NCBI GenBank assembly: GCA_037577475.1 | Contig: CM075197.1 | Coordinates: 19,666,650-19,730,649 of the forward strand | DNA length: 64,000 bases | Direction of reading: 5' to 3' | From: Chaunax sp. Z400 | Lineage: Eukaryota; Chordata; Actinopteri; Lophiiformes; Chaunacidae | Part shown: positions 1 through 12,742 of the stretch, piece by piece | How the letters are laid out: each line of letters starts with the position of its first letter | How positions within the stretch are numbered: position 1 is the first letter of the stretch | Made by a program: the position numbers and the translations under genes | Notes under the pieces: generated by a model | Database searches by the model: none | What the model saw: only the letters and a program-made list of their open reading frames with translations | Told to the model about the DNA's origin: nothing

Positions 1-20
1 TGCCATTAATGGGTCCATGT

Positions 21-26
21 TTTATT
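21..26 (-). promoter_or_regulatory. Candidate poly(A) signal of hs3st3
   Basis: TTTATT on the plus strand, i.e. AATAAA for the minus-strand gene, about 560 nt after the stop. The 1-587 stretch otherwise shows no gene and is probably 3' UTR. The true end of the transcript may lie outside the window. Confidence 0.35.
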
Positions 27-587
27 ACGGTGCTCAAGAGATCAAGGCAGTGCCATTGCTCAGGTCTAATTGACATGATGAGGAGCTATTACTGTATTGA
101 TCCACCTGGCAAGTGGCACTGGATCAGCTGAGGCTTGTATCGACCAGACTAAGTAGGTCTGCAGACCTCTGAGGGTCAAGAAAATGTTAAGGTGATATTA
201 CCAGTTGTTTGTAAAGTAGGATCTCATTCAGCTTAAGGTGAAGCAGAAGCAGCATTTTTGAAATGTCAGTGAAGGAGAAGTGGTCATCCTGAATAGTCCA
301 GACACATTTCCAAATAAGAAAAAGAACCCTGCTCATAATACCCGTAAAAACGTTGTGCTTGTAAAAAGAAATGTACTTAATGAAAAATATGTGTAGTGGA
401 TCATGAATTAATCTGGTTAGGCAGCTTAGTGAGTTAATATCATAACAATAAATTATCATAAAATAGACTTTTGAACTTTTTACACATCCACCAAATTCTG
501 TACATGCTGGATAACAATATCTCCAGAGTGGTGACCTTCTGAAAACACACAGACAAGGGACCAGCATGAGTCTATAATGTTTTCCTC

Positions 588-1206
588 TCAGTCCCAACCA
601 AAGTCATGACCAGTCATCTTGTAAAACTTGCTATTAAAGGGTTTGTAAAAGTCCCTTAGCCTCTGCACCACCTCTGGGTCTATATTAGGATGAGTCCTGC
701 CTTTGGTTTTGCCCAGGCAGTGCGGCTTGCTGTTCCCCTCAGGTCTTTTAAGGCAGGGGAAGCCCTTTGCCGGGTTAAAGTGGAAATGTTTCTCTGTGAC
801 CACCCTCCTGAGCCCAAGAAAGTCCTGTACGCGAGCCATCTCACCTGCAGGATCGCTAATCAAGCGCTCGCCGCTAACGAACAGCAGCTGCTCCATGGGG
901 AAGTACTGGAGCCAGCGCTCAAGGTGCTTAGCATACATGCCGATTTGAACGGCGCTCCATGTGGTGTCAATCAGACCTGCTGACATGTTCTTAAAGGTCA
1001 GGCTCTCGAAAGACGGGATGTCCGGCTTCTTGGAGCGAGTCTGGGTGTAGTCTGAGATGGCCCGGGTGACAGGATCCCGGACGACCACAATGAGCTTTGT
1101 GTCTTTAGACATGGTGTAGATTCGAGCTGGGACCTCCTTGGTGACATAATAGCTGGGGGTCTTCTCCATGGTCAACTGGCCCTCTGATGACTTGGGCATC
1201 AATTCC
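588..1206 (-). CDS. hs3st3b1: hs3st3 exon 2 (sulfotransferase domain, C-terminus)
   Basis: Encodes residues 165-370. It holds the PAPS 3'-phosphate site (Arg207, Ser215), the substrate-cleft segments and both disulfide cysteines. The acceptor is at 1207-1208, and the stop TGA reads on the plus strand as tca at 588-590. The frame is open a little upstream of the acceptor, but the residues there do not fit the family. Confidence 0.95.
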
Positions 1207-4200
1207 CTGCAAAGGACACAAACACAGTGTTTTACATTTGTGCTGCAGGCACAAAAACATGGCACAAGTACAACTCTGTGTCATTCATCTATTCGTCTTT
1301 GTAATGCCACCACTTTTTAAAGCCACCAATGTCCCCATGCAGGAGGACATGGTTACCATTTAGGCAATATCTCAATGGAAGGCTTAAGGTACTGTCGGTA
1401 AATCGTCATCAAGGAGACAATTTTGCAAGAGTTTGCATGTGAACACAATAGACAGTGCACATACACATGTTCCAAATGCAACCTCTAAAAGAGGACATTC
1501 ATATCTTGCAGCTGCATTTAATCAAGTTTAAGACCTCAATCCTCTTTCAAACTGCACAATCCTCACATTGAAATATTCCACACCTTCATTACCCTATACA
1601 AAGGATGGTTTAGCTGTGAATAGAAAATATCATGTTTCTTAATGTCACACCAAGACAGATCACTATGACTGCACCTTTCTGCTCACAATTGACAGTAATT
1701 TTGTGCAAAATGTGAAACGTGTGGATTAGCCTTGCATTCCTCAGGAGAAAATGCGAAGCTTGGGTTGCTGTCTCTTCCCCTAACTGCATATTCTTCTTGA
1801 CCCTGGCTGCTCTGGTTGATCATAATATAGCCTGTTAACTGCAGCCCTGACTGGATAATGGCTAAAGTGAGCCAAGGGAGATTAGGACTAAGCCAAACAC
1901 GCTTGAGCATTAGAGGCTGGTTGACTGCCTCGTTTGCTGCGGGGATGATTCGCCTTTGCAGTGAGAGGGAGAAAAATACATGGCAATTATAACGAGAGTC
2001 AATGGAATGACACACAAGTGACACAATAACACAAACTCCTGTACCGTTGATTGCAACACAATATAGTTACATTTGTGAGAGTGATTTTACTTGACTCTGT
2101 GCAATATCTTACAGGTGCAGTTTGAGTTTATGTTGGATCAAATTGAATTTTATATGAAAATGTTCCTCATCTACCCCAATGCACAACGTAATCCAATTTA
2201 ACAACACCAAAGACAGGTAAAGAAATTCTCATATATTCTACAGATCTTTTACTAAAGTAAAAATAGTGATACTGCAGTTTAGAAATGCTTTGTTATAAGC
2301 TGAGGTCAGGCCTTCAAAATCTTATCTATGAAAAATACAAAAATAAAATCAGTAAAAATGCGAAGACATCAGCATCAAAAGATACCAAAATATGGAATGC
2401 ATCAATAAATTATATTACATTTATACAAAATAATTCATTAATTATTTCATGATTACATTTTTTAGGTATCAAAAAATACAGTCGAGTAGAAGTAACTCAA
2501 AACTGTACTTGTTTTTCTTCGATCTTATGTAAATGTCTTTCCATAGCATGAAAAAAATAAATATATGATTATTATGATTATTATTATTAAATACAGTACT
2601 TAAGTAAATATACCCAATTACTTTCCACCACTGCCATAGAATACAGACTGAAGTCTCACAAGAGTTCAAGAGTTGAATCAACTCTTGTCATGATCAGTTT
2701 CACCAGAATTCACCATTATAAGCAGCACGATTATATTGATAATATTGTATTTGCATTTGCATTTGATCGATCCAATGTTTGTTAGCCTTCATTAGCTACG
2801 ATCGCTTTGAGTAATATGTGTAACTGGTTATTACATGCATAGAAGTTCTTTCACATCCAGTGTTTATTATGTCATTGATTTGGGGATGAGCTCAATATTC
2901 CTCTCCAAACCCAACAGCTTTCATCTTATAAATGTATGTAGTGGAGACAAGCAGAAAATGCTCTGCAACATTTTGACTGTAGAGCACTGGGGAAAAGCTG
3001 GAGGCATCACCTGCACCTCATTATTGCCTTACAAACACACACACGGTCCTCTTTCTTATGCAATTTCCGTCACCTATGTCACCTGTATCACATTTATTCC
3101 ACTTTTCCCTACCTGGTAGCCTTAGTCACCATTGTATGTGGTGAAAAAAACACAAATCTAATCAAGGTAATAGCCATGGGAAACACAAACAACCTCTATC
3201 AGAACCCTTTGCAATTATCTTCCACATCTTTTGCATGCATACATACAATCAAGCAGTGTGCTTCAGGCCTTTCTTTGGCCCTTGAGGGACAGAAAACCTT
3301 ACTACCAATAAAACTTTCCACTTAGACCCTGAGCAAAACAATCAGTGTGAGACACACATGCATTATTCATCTTAGCAGAGATAGAGCAGGCAAGAACATG
3401 AGTGAGCGAGGAGTGAGGGAGTTGCCCAAGGGGGGCACTTGTAGCAAGCTTTCACAATTTGTTCTGTGTAATAAACGACGTCGCCTGAAACCAACAGGTC
3501 TCTGTTCCTCCTCATCTATCAATCAGCCACGCGAAGGCATCACCATTTAGCTTTTTTTGTGTTTTTTTTTTAATAGATGAGGATCCTGGATTAATAAATT
3601 GTGCATGTTTGATTTTATGAAGCTAAAACACTCCTTTAGTCTAAAAATGTAACATCTCAGTGGGTGGTAAATGTATTTCCAAAGTCATAAAGCAAATAAA
3701 ACTATGTTGATGCTTCCGCATACACATAAACATCCTCTGCTCTCTGACTTGTCCTGGTAAATGACAGGACTGACAAGATAACGGAGGGAAGCAGAGAGGA
3801 AGACTATTAATAGGAGATAAAGCAAGAGAGGAAGGAGGCAAGAGAGGATTAGACAGAACCAGGTGCACTGCTGGATGGCTGCATAGGTTGACCTCTGGCC
3901 CAGAAGTCTAAATTTTAAGTCATAGGTCACTTTACATGCATTTTACTGCAGCACTGGTGCAACATACTGCACCCTGCAGACAGGTATTAATCCAGGAGTG
4001 GTGGGTTGTGTGCGTTGCCTGTGTTTTGTCTGCTGGGCAGTCAGGCGTGTCCATTAAACAGGCTGCTGGGGAGACGAGAGCGTTTGAAAGCTGGTGCCTT
4101 GCTTGCTTACATTCACTGCTATCAGGAAGCCGGGTTCAAAGGTAGGAATTTATAATGTTTCAGCGCGGATGATGCCCTCGCTAATGAGGTCACCAGAGAA

Positions 4201-7200
4201 GGGAACAAGTAGAGTGAAGAAAGCTATCCTATAGCTATATCCTGAAATATGCTTGATTTGCTCTTATTGGCATCTATATTGAACTTTTTCAGACCGCAGT
4301 GACAAAAGACTGTTCCAGGAAATAAAAACTCCACTGCTCCACTCCAAAACTCCACATTATCTAATGTCATGGGTTCTAATCTTACACTGCGGCTCTGAGA
4401 AGGGTTGAGGCACTGTGGGAATCGTTCCTCCTCTCAAAGACAGAAAGAGAGGTGGTGGTATGTGGCCACTTCAAGTAATCAGACCGATATACTGTGAGAT
4501 GACTTCCAGACAGAAGTCAGAGAGGAAGACATCTTTAGGGAAGGTGCTCTGTGGGCATTGCAGCCCATCTTATCATGTAAAAGTCATCGTCATCACGCTT
4601 TACATTCAAGACCTTCATTATCTCAGTGGCATTCCTGAACGATAGTGGGGAGAATGTATTTTTCCCTTCCTCCATTATTACTGTCAGTGTGCAGAACTCA
4701 AGGCCACCTGGCTGTCTGATGGAGACAGGCCCAGTTTGAAGAGAAGAGGAGGAGGAAGAGGAGGAGGAAGAACGGTGCACGAGCAGTGCCTTCCCTCACG
4801 TAACTGTCAGCTTCTTATTAATACATAAAAATTCTGACACTCCGTTGTTTAGAGAATCAGCAGGCACTTTTTTTTATCAGGGTGGTGCTGCAGGAAAAAC
4901 AATGCTAAACCAATTCTACTGGCTGTTTTTACAGTCTTTGTCAAAGTGAGTGAAGCAGTCATCAGAATTGATGATGCATGATTAAAAAAAAAAAAAAAAA
5001 TCAGCATCTATACAGTATATGGACTTAGATACTGCTATTGCTTTAAATGCTTATGGCTATACAACCCTGAATATGTCCAAAGTTTGCATCTGATCTAGGA
5101 AGCAAGGCAAAGTCAGACCAGGCTAATATGATTGGGAGTTAAAAGCTTTTAGAAGCACAGCGAATCAGTGGTTAGCCCGTAAGAAAGTAAGAGTTTTGAT
5201 TCCTGAGTCAGAGTCTTTCTATGAGGAATTTGCATCTTCTCCCTATGCATGTGTGGGTTTCCTCTGGGTGCATCGAAAACATGTTGTCACACACCTGGAT
5301 CCTGGCTCGACTCCTCACCTGTCTACAATCATCTCATCAAGCAGCAGGACAAGAACCACAACTCTTTTTCCAATCATCCCCATATCATTTCAGCACATTT
5401 AGTGGTAGCTATACACTCGTATATGAATTACTTGAGTTATTCTTTGTGCTAACGTATTACTCTCTTGTGCCGGGGACTCCCATGCCAACGCTCCTGCATG
5501 TCTCCTGCCTTCGCCTTATACTCCTATATCGAGAAACCTTGACAATAAATTTACCTCATACCAAATCTTTCTGTGTCAGAGTCTGCATTTGGCTCGAGTT
5601 TAAATCATAGCTGCAACATATGTTATGTTAATTATCTTGTCATTTCCCTGGGCTGCCCACTGCTCCTCGGGGATGGGTTAGATGCAGTAAAAGCTTCTTC
5701 TTCTTCATGTTAACACATTTTTGAGATCCTTAGCCAAATGGTGCTAAAAGTAGCATTGTGTTTCAGGGGACGTTTATACGTTTTTTTTGCATGAATCAGT
5801 AAACTTTTGTTGTGGTTTGGCCTCTTATTCACATGAAAACACCATTTTGGAGGCCTGAAAATGCAAATTTTTGCTTTATAGTCTAGAGAGAACAACCCCA
5901 ACTCATTACCCATGCAGACATACCGCGCTGTATAAGAAAACATTTGTACACAGGCCCGTACTGTTATTCTGTGGAGTTGATTTTGAAATGTTAAACTGCC
6001 AACTATTGGTCTGGCATGCATATTACAACGTATTCGATCATTTTTGTGGGTCTGTTAGCCCGAGGATCGTTTTCACAATGTTGTTGGATGAACACGGAAC
6101 GTTTTTGAAACGCGAAGGGAAATTTTTTTGTTTTTAGCAAAGCGTCAGATGACAGCTCAGAGGGACTCATCAACAGGTGTGACTCTGACCTAAAAGCTGG
6201 AGTAAAAGAAGAAGTAAAAGATAAGATAAGATAAGATAAGATAAGATAAGATATCCCTTTATTAGTCCCACAGTGGGGAAAAAAGAAGAAAAGAACAGCC
6301 AACATAAATGGAGGTTATTTATATGAGCTAGAATAAGTTACCCTGACCAGAAACTAACAGGGAGATCCTTTGCCAGCAATAGAAACACGAGCCAACAGTG
6401 AACCATATAATTTAAAGTGGATCTACACTGATTTTACACATCTAAGTGATGATTTTACACATCATGTGTAAAATCTAATAAAGTTCCCCAGAGAAAAGCA
6501 AACAAAAAAAACAAAACATCCAGGATCTAAAGCAACTACTGCACCAGTGAAAAGGCAGACTTGTTCGAACAAGGCTAACAACAAATATAATCAAGTCAAC
6601 TTTGTTATAGTTTCTTATATAAATAAAGTGGTGATTGAATTCTGAATGAACAAAGAAGAATAAATCTGCAGAGAAAAAGCAAGCTTATGCGTTCATCTAT
6701 GTGGTTTTATACTGCAAAACAAACTAATATATCAAAAATATTACTGGAATAATTTTATTACATTGTTGGCCATATTCTAATATGAATATGAGCAACAAAG
6801 CCATGCTGAAATATTTGGCTTACTTGAAACATGTTCTCTTCAATAAATATGGCCTTTATTTACTTTGTCAAACTGTCCACAATTATAATGTTACAGTCTC
6901 CACTTAACAGGATAAGAACATCCATTCTTTGCATGTAATGTATGTTTCCAACTTATGTGGTGGTTGGAAGAATTCGATAATTCCCCACAGATGAATGCTG
7001 GTCTGAGAGGATCAGCAAAAGAGACTTCAAAGGAGCAAAACAAAGATGGCTGGGGCAGATTGGTGCTTTCTAAAGTTGCTCTGACTTGCTGTCAGGGAGT
7101 CTCTGCAGCGGAGAGAAAGAAGCTGGAAACAGCACATTTTCTCTGAAGATACTACAAACGAGAGAGAGAGAGAGAGAGAGAGACACGGGGAAGTCAACAA

Positions 7201-10200
7201 CTCAAGGGGATAAAATGGAGTGAACTTGTTTTGTTTCAGTTTTTCCAAAGTGCTGTAAAAAGTGCTGCGGTTTGACAAATTGCCCCAAGTAAAAGCCCAG
7301 GGGGTTGTTGCTGCAAATTAAATCTTCAATCTCCAGAATAGGGAGGGGAGCTTCACATTACCAGTATTGACAAACTGGTTGACTTACTCTGAGGATGCTA
7401 GCATTATTTTAGTCTATCGCAAGGTTCGGTCTGATTGAGTTTTAAAGTGGAAGGTTTTATGGTTTTCGGGAAATATCTTAGGAATGCTTGAAACAAGAGC
7501 TATCATGTGTGAATTTCTTCGAGGGATCTCATTATCAATGCACTTTCCATTCTTGCTCTGTCGGTGCGCTGACACGTTAGTTTAAGCTGGAGGATACCTA
7601 TACAGTACGGAGAGTTCTCTCGCTTACACCGATCCCCCCTGTGTCCTTCCAAAGAGCTGAAAGTGCTGACTAACCAAAAAGCCACAAGTGGACTAAGATG
7701 AACCTGCTCTTGGGAACCACAACTTTCCACACAGAGATCTCTGAAAGTCAACTGTCAGCCCGGAGAGCTTGAGTGTAGAATTTGAGTCTTTTCTTGGGCA
7801 GGTTCCAATGAATTCTCTTTCTGATGAACTCCTGCTGGGCCTCGTCAAAGGGCACTTTCACCCTTCTGAGCACATTTGCATACAAAGTGAAGGCACAGAA
7901 AACACGTTTCACACTAATTGTCTGCTCTTTTATTATCAGGGTTAATGCAGACCCCAGGGGTTCTCCAGCACTCTCTTTCATTGAGCTCCATAATACTGTT
8001 GCGCTTTCTATAGACTCACTTTAAATTTACTGCCCTCTATCTGCCACTGGCCTGCAGTAAGCTTCCCCAGGGCTATGAGGAGGATTATGCTGTCTACTCT
8101 GACACCCTCAGTGAGTTAGTAAGGTTTGTTCTATATATGGAACCTCAAGAGGAAAAACACAATTACAACAAATTCATTCACATCTACTGTATGGACCACA
8201 GATTCATTCAGGAGATGAGTACTTAACCTGCAAAGATAAGCCAAATGAGATGAAGATGGGATGCTGCTGTTACGGAGAGGAGGGGCCAAGGAGGTGTTCT
8301 GTGGGAATAAGTGTGCACAATCATCTGTCTGCCTCTCCTTTTCTGCCGATGGGGAAAAAATGTGCTGTATTGTGGGTGCTGCCCTGCTGAGCAGGGGCCT
8401 CTCCACTATGGAGCTCCAGCAGGACGGACACAGCAGACCTCCAGCGGGACGGACACCCCAATCACAGCAGATAATGGTCTGGACAAAACTCAATACCACC
8501 ACAGGAGCTGATAAGCCCACCCAGCAGGCTGCTCCTCTCCCCAGTCTACTGCACACCATTAGTGTGGGGGCAATAAAGTGAAACGTGAGGGGAAACAAAT
8601 CAACACACACCTTTGTCTCGCTTTACAAACTCACCTTTGGTCAAACAGGACAAATTTTTACCAGGCTTCCGAACGTTTTGTCAATGCACATTAATTAAGT
8701 CGGCACAGTTTTATGTAGAAAAACCCACTTGTCCAATGTGCTCCATTACAAAGCCAGGTGAGGTGTTCTTTGAGCTGCACTAAGTAATGATTAAGGGTTG
8801 ACTAGGTATCATGACAACTCAAGCCAAGTTGTGTTAATTAGCATGATCACCTCTGTGGGAAAAGAGGCGTTCATTATATATATATTTTCCCCACATCCAC
8901 TCGCTACAGTATGTGTTTGGTTTGCTGCCACTAAGCACAAGTATGACTCAATTCTGCACATGTGCTTCTTTGACCTTTTACGTAACATTTTATTTCATCC
9001 GTCTTTAGCAAACGCCTCTCCTTCTGCTTGGACGATACTCATTCTTAGCATGCACTTGTGGATAGTAAAAACATCCGGAGGACTTAAAGTAAAAAAACGT
9101 TTCAATTTGTGCTTGTTTCTCAGTCTGCAGTGACGGACAAAAGATCAACCTTCACAGACTGATGCTCTATAATGTCCTAAACCTGTCCGGAAATTCTCAA
9201 AGCAGCTTAAGCGAGAAGTCCTTTGAACAAATGCTTCGCTTCACCTATTGTAGCTCTATATGGAGGCAGCTTTGAAGCAGCGTCTAGATCCTTTGACATC
9301 GCCTGTTAATCCGTCAAATCAGTCAAATGGACACTTGAAACAGTAGTATCTCTTATTGTGTCTTATTTACAATGTGGTTGCTCTGATGTAAAGCGTTCAG
9401 TGCCAAATCATTTCCCAGAACATACTGGGTACATGAAAGATAGATCATTTCCATGAATAAATGGGGTTTGTCATTCATTTCCACTAACAGTTGCAAGTTG
9501 TGTAATAATCCAGCTGAGTCAATAGTCAATAGAGCATGCAAGATGTTAAGTACAAGGACAACAGTTACCATACAGAGAATAGAATAAAAAACATACAATA
9601 CTGATGGTGTGAACAGCCTCATCTCTGCTTCTGACCATTTATTTGGATTGAAGATCAAAACAAATTGCTGCCACTGAACCTGGACCTCTTAATAATCTTG
9701 AATCACGCTCTTGGTTGCTCAAGAATGACGGCATGATGTAACTTGCTGACTTTCCAACCAAGGCGTTTGAACTGCATCCAGAATTTTTTGTCTAATTTAA
9801 ATGGAAGCACTACTTTCTCTCTGTCCACCTGGTGCCCTCTTCCTGTCAGGGAGCCACGTCTGGCTCCAAGGTGTAGAAATTTTCCAGGAACTCAGAGTGA
9901 AGGTCATGTAAACAACAGAGAATCGATTGTGCTTTTTTAAATGAACATGAGTGGGCAAAGCTGCCTAAAATGTCAATGTAAACAAACGGTTTATGGACAT
10001 ATGGGTACGGCACGTTCTGCTCTTTTTGAGTGTTATGACCGGTGGTATAGGCGACTGATATTAAAGGTTTCATTGCACCTGCAGTTGTTGAGACTGTCAG
10101 ATGTAGGCTACTGATAAAATGGCCTGTTCCTGCTTTCCATAAAGGGCATATCAACAGTTTGTTGTCTACATAATGCTGTCAACTGAGGTCACCCTTATCA

Positions 10201-11239
10201 GCTTTTTGGCTCCATTTCTATTAATAACAAAATACTTTCAATGTGTTTACAATGAAATTCTGCTTTTACGCTCACTGTGGAAACATAGCCTATACATTAT
10301 GTATCCACCAACAGAATTATGTCACAGTACGAACAGCTTTCTTTTTATTACATTTGACATTATCATTGGTTTATTTTATACCTCTTATCTTATCATCTTG
10401 CACACACGTTGTTTTTTTCCCCTTGAAGCATACTGCAGCCCATCAGTTTACAGCAGCTGATAATCACACCTCAAATGTTCTTTTCAGTGTTGCATTAACA
10501 ATGTTGAGACTGTCCGAGAAAATAACACACCGCTAGGTCCTAAGGTGCGATACGTGAAATGTAAGGACAGACTTTAAGAGGCGAATAAATTATATTGCTT
10601 TGGTGGTTGTTTTATTGTTAAATCATATTGATAGTATTAATAAATAAGAAGAAGCTAAATAATGTTTTATTATATTATTAAGAGTTATGCTTCCAAAAGA
10701 GCCTATAGCGCTTTATATCATGTTTCAGAACAACAGATCAGATACCTGTACCACTCCAGTCCCTTGTCGTAGTTGCGGTCGAAGAAGTGCGGTTCCGCTC
10801 CCACCGCTCTGATGTCTGGATGGAGGCGCAGAAACTCCAGCAGCGCCCGCGTCCCTCCTTTCTTCACCCCGATGATGATCGCCTGGGGCAACTTTTTACT
10901 TTCCGACTCATTGAGAGAACCTGACATGGCATTATCATCCAACGCCTTTGCCTCGCTTCTGATTTCATCCCACTCCTCTCCTCTGCTGTCCAAATCGTTC
11001 TCGTTATTCAGTAAGTCCCTGGACGCCCCGACAGAGGACTCCTGAATGTCAGCTTCTGCATCGTTTTCGTGTCTGTTCGCGGATCCGTACGTCAGGTTTG
11101 ACATAGTTGAGCAGTAGCCAACACAACAATAAATCATATACACCCAAAGAGACAACATGATGCAGAACACGAAGAGTTTGTTTTTCACGTGGGATGATGG
11201 CACAACATATAGACTGTGTAAAATCGGACTATATTCCAT
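588..11239 (-). CDS. hs3st3b1: Heparan sulfate glucosamine 3-O-sulfotransferase 3 (HS3ST3A1/3B1 type), two exons, 370 aa
   Basis: Golgi type II enzyme that transfers sulfate from PAPS to the 3-OH of glucosamine in heparan sulfate. Coding exons are 11239-10746 and 1206-588 on the minus strand, joined in phase at an Arg codon split AG|G, with donor GTATCT and acceptor TTTGCAG. Seen in the protein: about 20 cytosolic residues, a membrane anchor at about 21-42, a low-complexity acidic stem at 55-115 with sequons at N48 and N110, then the sulfotransferase domain from about 118. The 5'-phosphosulfate loop is KKGGTR (126-131), the catalytic-base motif AEPHFFD has Glu149, and the 3'-phosphate motif VVVRDPVTRAISDY is at 205-218. 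A CLGKTKGRTHP segment near 328-337 and the C-terminus TGHDFGWD are typical of the HS3ST3 group; Cys316 and Cys328 are placed for the family disulfide. Length is slightly short of human 3A1/3B1 (406/390 aa), the difference being in the stem. Family certain; which teleost paralogue (3b1a, 3b1b or a 3-like copy) cannot be told here. Confidence 0.93.
2240..2633. mobile_element. Relic of a hAT-like non-autonomous teleost repeat
   Basis: The minus-strand end at 2633 reads CAGTGGTGGAAAGTAAT, and the other side near 2240-2290 reads cagatcttttactaaagt. Both are hallmarks of the very common teleost repeat rich in 'acttaagtaaaagt' motifs. The interior is heavily diverged. The class assignment rests on the CAGTGG end and my memory of the family. 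Confidence 0.5.
5165..5290 (+). repeat. Degraded teleost interspersed repeat fragment
   Basis: Contains diverged forms of the signature 'cagtggttagc', then 'tttctatgaggaatttgca' and 'catgtgtgggtttcctctgg'. It is the same family as the better preserved copy at 21124-21468. Confidence 0.5.
6218..6280 (+). repeat. (GATAA)n tract joined to a teleost repeat tail
   Basis: About six AAGAT/GATAA pentamers are followed by 'tccctttattagtcccaca' and 'gtggggaaa', a tail seen at the end of many interspersed repeats in fish. Confidence 0.55.
7160..7183 (+). repeat. (AG)n microsatellite
   Basis: Uninterrupted dinucleotide run of about 12 units in the hs3st3 intron. Confidence 0.9.
10746..11239 (-). CDS. 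hs3st3b1: hs3st3 exon 1 (TM anchor, stem, PAPS loop)
   Basis: Encodes residues 1-164 and two bases of codon 165. The first ATG gives a 20-residue cytosolic tail before the hydrophobic anchor, as expected of a type II Golgi enzyme. A second Met at residue 28 lies inside the anchor, so the upstream ATG is preferred. The donor GTATCT begins at 10745 on the minus strand. Confidence 0.9.
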
Positions 11240-12505
11240 AGGACAGCAGGGGGAAAGTTACATTCCAGTTAACAGGCATTTTGTAAAAAGCGCCTCACTC
11301 CTCTGCCCTGATTCAAATCCTGGAAAGTCGATGCGCAATGTCTAAAAACACCAATCATTACCAAACTGATATTGATTGGTACATACGGCGGAGGTCCACC
11401 TCCTGTCAACCACCGTTCTGCTTGGAGAGTGGTTGACACTTCATTCAAAATAGAAACACAACGATGAAAATATCGCCAGGTGAGCGATACGCGCGTCAGG
11501 GACTGACCCAGTCTCCCATCCCCTGCTCTGAGTGTGTGAGCGCTCACCCGGCAGCACCAACCCATTTACACCAGGCAATTTACACCAGCATCAAACAAGC
11601 CATAGTATGAAAAGGGTTTTCCGGTGCAGCCTTTCAAAATAAGCCTGCCGAAAATGTAGTGAGGGAAGTTGAAAACATAATAACAGCATGTGAACACAGC
11701 ATGTTTTCAAATGCATTCATGTAGAAGAGCAAACATTCCTTTGTTGATTCCCTCAGCGGAAATTGTATCTATTTATTTATTCATCATGTATTTATGCAAT
11801 TTTTTATCGTCATCTTTATATGCACATTATCTAATTAAATTTAACATTAAAAATTAAGGTAACAACTTGTTAAAAGCGTGTGGCCACGAGATTTCTTCCA
11901 GTGATTTGCATTAAAAAAAAAATCACTTTTATTTTGAAAGTTGTGAAGATTCCTGTCTCGTCTCTTATTTCTGAGTCTTCTTTGAAACACCGGATGGCGG
12001 ATGACTGCCAGCGGATCTGAACAATCTCTCCATCATGACAACAGACTGGAGCCTTTTTTTATTGTCAAACACAAATAGACCAGGTGAACAGAACACAGGT
12101 GAAATATGGCCCTATTTTATTTTCAGGTGTGATGGATTTAACATTGGATCACAGGTGAGGAGAAAAAACATTTTCTTATAACATGACAATTTACCTTTTT
12201 GAGAGGTAAGAACATGCAATCAGCTGTTCAGTCATCGTTCCGTTATTTGACAGCTTTAAACTGAAGCAGACAAATAAGTGATGTGTATCACAGATCAGCT
12301 GTTTTTTTTGTTTTTTTTTACAGCATCACACTTTTCCTGGTGTGAGACGATTGGTCCAGTGACAAACTCCAGGCCACGTGTGCGTTTGTTGGTCGTTCTA
12401 CATAAGCAAAATATTATCAGAATGGTTCAGTCAACAATAAAAGTTAATAATTTACTCTTTAAGGGTGTGCCCATACACTGAGAGTTTATTTCCTATTTAT
12501 AAATT

Positions 12506-12507
<2 letters not shown>

Positions 12508-12571
<64 letters not shown>
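12508..12571 (+). repeat. (GT)n microsatellite
   Basis: Uninterrupted run of about 32 GT units. Confidence 0.95.
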
Positions 12572-12572
<1 letters not shown>

Positions 12573-12684
12573 GGCACCTTCTCCTCATAGAGGGTCAAAG
12601 GTCTCCAGCACCCCTGAGCTAGCAGAGGATTAGCAGGATTATTTCAGAGCTGCCATGTCAGTCAGAGTTTCACCAGATACAACC

Positions 12685-12742
<58 letters not shown>
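12685..12742 (+). repeat. (CTAT)n microsatellite
   Basis: Uninterrupted tetranucleotide run of about 14 units. Confidence 0.95.

Larger units (their letters stand above)
1207..10745 (-). other. hs3st3 intron, 9.5 kb
   Basis: Single intron of the gene. No other gene is supported in it. It holds teleost repeat relics (about 2240-2633 and 5165-5290), a (GATAA)n tract with an attached repeat tail (6220-6280), a short (AG)n tract at 7160-7183, a hairpin at 6451-6475, and otherwise unassigned AT-rich sequence. Short open frames on both strands resemble nothing I know. Confidence 0.75.

Noticed and set aside
187..597. 136-codon minus-strand frame overlapping the hs3st3 stop
   Set aside because: Lies in the probable 3' UTR, in a different frame, with no domain-like sequence.
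11269..11565. 98-codon minus-strand frame just upstream of hs3st3
   Set aside because: Could be an upstream ORF, but no similarity to anything known and no evidence that the leader extends this far.
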